From Chloroflexota bacterium (GTDB lineage: Bacteria > Chloroflexota > Limnocylindria > Limnocylindrales > CSP1-4), in contig JAJYDP010000271.1 of assembly GCA_021777365.1 (NCBI GenBank), forward strand, positions 1 to 6,829: 6,829 bases of DNA, written 5' to 3'. The notes beneath the pieces are model-generated. The model was given only the letters and a program-made list of their open reading frames with translations, was not told the origin of the DNA and made no database searches. Both the position numbers and the translations under genes were made by a program. This document shows, in pieces, positions 5,702-6,829 of the stretch. Each line of letters opens with the position of its first letter. Position 1 is the stretch's first letter.

Positions 5702-6823
5702 ATGACAGGCCAACGCGACCTCACTCCAGTCCATCGGGTGCTCTCGCGCGCTCGATGGGCGCCGCCGCGCGCGCTCCTCGTCGTCGCCGTCCTCGCCGCC
5801 GGAGTCGCCCTCGTCCTGGGCGCGGCCGGGACCGTCAGACAAGGACCGGCCGCGTCGCCGTCGCCCGTGGCCGTCCTCGACGCAGCGCAACTGCGAGCCG
5901 CGATCGAGCAGGAGCTGGCCGGTGGTCTGGCGCCACGGGACGTCATCGCAGATGTCGCGATCGACTCATCGCGCCGGACGCCCCCGCTCGACCGGGAGTG
6001 CGTGCCGCTCGGCCAGTGCACGGTGATCGGGACGCTGGCCGGATCCGATGCCACGCTCGGGACGGTGACCGTCCGCGCGCAGGACCAGTCGGTCCCGCGG
6101 CCCACCGATGCGGCCGACCTGCAGGCCCCCGTGGCCCTGCGCCTGTCGGGCTCCGGACCGATCGAGTTCCTGGGCCACGTGCACCTCACCCCCGACGGTC
6201 TGGCCTTCGGGGTCCCGGCTGTCCTGGCGGCCACGGCCAGTGCCCCGGCCGGAGAGGTGATCGCGGTGACGGGCTGGCTCGTGGGGGTCGAGGGCTTCTC
6301 GTGTGGGCCCGCGCCGATGCCGGGTCCCCCCGTCCCGGCACCGTTCTCCTGCCACGTCCCGGAGTTCCTCACCGAGCGCGCGACCAAGCCGGTCAGCCGC
6401 ACCGGGCTGAGTGGCATGGGCAGCGGTTTCCAGATGACCGCGCCGGCGGGCGCCGTGCAGCTGCAGATGGGCGCCTACCAGGAGTACGCGCCATCGCCGT
6501 CGTTCGACGGGGTCAACGACGTGCCCCGCCTCGGGACGTACCTGCTGCGCATGGTCGCCATCGACCAGTCGAACTGCGAGCACTGCCGGGGCTGGCTGGC
6601 CGTCGGTCGCCTCGACGCGTCGGCTGCGCCCGCCTCGCCGGCACCGTCGGGCTCCCAGCCGCAGGTGCGCTCGACCGACGAGCTCGCCCTGGCGCTTGCG
6701 CAGGACCGGCCCGTCCTCGTCGGGCACGTCGTGTTCGTCGACGGCCGGATCGTGCCGGGCACGGCGAGCGGGTGCACCGAGCCGGGGCCGTGCTCGCTCG
6801 GCGTGCCCGAGGGCACGTCCTAG
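5702..6823 (+). CDS. Single-TM exported protein with repeated Cys-pair modules
   Basis: The product has 373 residues from ATG 5702, with AGGAAG at 5690-5695 and six-base spacing. Residues 1-23 are a basic cytoplasmic tail, 24-43 a TM helix (signal anchor), and the rest is extracytoplasmic after a Ser/Pro linker (50-56). It contains eight cysteines in four close pairs: 100/106, 201/217, 292/295 (CEHC) and 358/364. Three pairs follow a beta-strand with a similar pattern: VIADVAIDSSRR...CVPLGQC, VIAVTGWLVGVEGFSC...C, and VLVGHVVFVDGRI...CTEPGPC. The first and last are also preceded by a similar helix (LDAAQLRAAIEQEL and STDELALALAQD). This suggests duplicated, disulfide-stabilised small beta domains, perhaps OB-like. 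A Pro/Ser/Ala linker (about 306-320) separates the last copy, which ends only nine residues after its final Cys and looks short compared with the first. I recognise no named family. The context suggests an envelope role alongside the preceding gene. Confidence 0.85.
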   Translation: MTGQRDLTPVHRVLSRARWAPPRALLVVAVLAAGVALVLGAAGTVRQGPAASPSPVAVLDAAQLRAAIEQELAGGLAPRDVIADVAIDSSRRTPPLDRECVPLGQCTVIGTLAGSDATLGTVTVRAQDQSVPRPTDAADLQAPVALRLSGSGPIEFLGHVHLTPDGLAFGVPAVLAATASAPAGEVIAVTGWLVGVEGFSCGPAPMPGPPVPAPFSCHVPEFLTERATKPVSRTGLSGMGSGFQMTAPAGAVQLQMGAYQEYAPSPSFDGVNDVPRLGTYLLRMVAIDQSNCEHCRGWLAVGRLDASAAPASPAPSGSQPQVRSTDELALALAQDRPVLVGHVVFVDGRIVPGTASGCTEPGPCSLGVPEGTS

Positions 6824-6829
6824 CGGGTC

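Noticed and set aside
5631..5705. A 24-codon frame that starts in TGATG of the preceding stop and ends in the ATGA of the gene at 5702
   Set aside because: The double overlap looks like coupling, but only about half of its codons end in G or C, the peptide is Gly/Arg filler, and the gene at 5702 has its own ribosome binding site.
4696..6417. Very long open frame on the minus strand (573 codons)
   Set aside because: It is antisense to several well-supported genes and rich in Arg/Pro/Gly/Ser. Long antisense frames are expected when third positions are nearly all G or C.
1..6829. CRISPR array, tRNA or rRNA gene, known defence system, or secretion system
   Set aside because: No regularly spaced repeats beyond the two IS end units, no rRNA or tRNA signatures, and no nuclease, methylase or effector motifs outside the IS21 genes.

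Overview
This is a strongly GC-rich window. Its coding regions prefer G or C at third codon positions, and every gene I can support lies on the + strand. The base composition, GTG starts, Ser/Pro/Ala-rich lipoprotein linker and set of secreted proteins of unknown function suggest a high-GC soil or freshwater bacterium. Chloroflexota (Limnocylindria-like) or Actinomycetota are the best guesses, but no gene here fixes the taxonomy.

The left part (about 61-1915) is the remnant of an IS21-family insertion sequence. It holds the 3' two-thirds of the transposase gene istA, which is cut off upstream of its second catalytic Asp. A complete istB helper ATPase gene follows, overlapping istA by ATGA. 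The right terminus carries two tandem 24-bp repeats. The left end is missing, so the element cannot move by itself. The next 302 bp (1916-2217) hold no gene I can defend, although parts look like decayed or frame-broken coding sequence.

The right part (2218-6823) is a one-directional series of genes for exported or membrane proteins. First is a lipoprotein with a probable beta-propeller domain, split by a one-base frameshift near 2775. Next is a signal-peptide protein with a C-terminal membrane anchor, whose ectodomain resembles netrin/TIMP-like folds. A small basic protein of 92 residues follows, with a strong ribosome binding site and 85% G/C at third positions. Then come a two-TM protein with an Ig-like extracytoplasmic domain, and a single-TM protein with eight extracytoplasmic cysteines in four close pairs. 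The last two are 70 bp apart and are probably co-transcribed.

I recognise no complete pathway. The exported genes look like a lineage-specific cell-envelope set next to a decaying transposon. The most novel items are the small gene at 4601-4879, the Cys-pair repeat protein at 5702-6823, and a hairpin overlapping a candidate promoter at 3721-3769.
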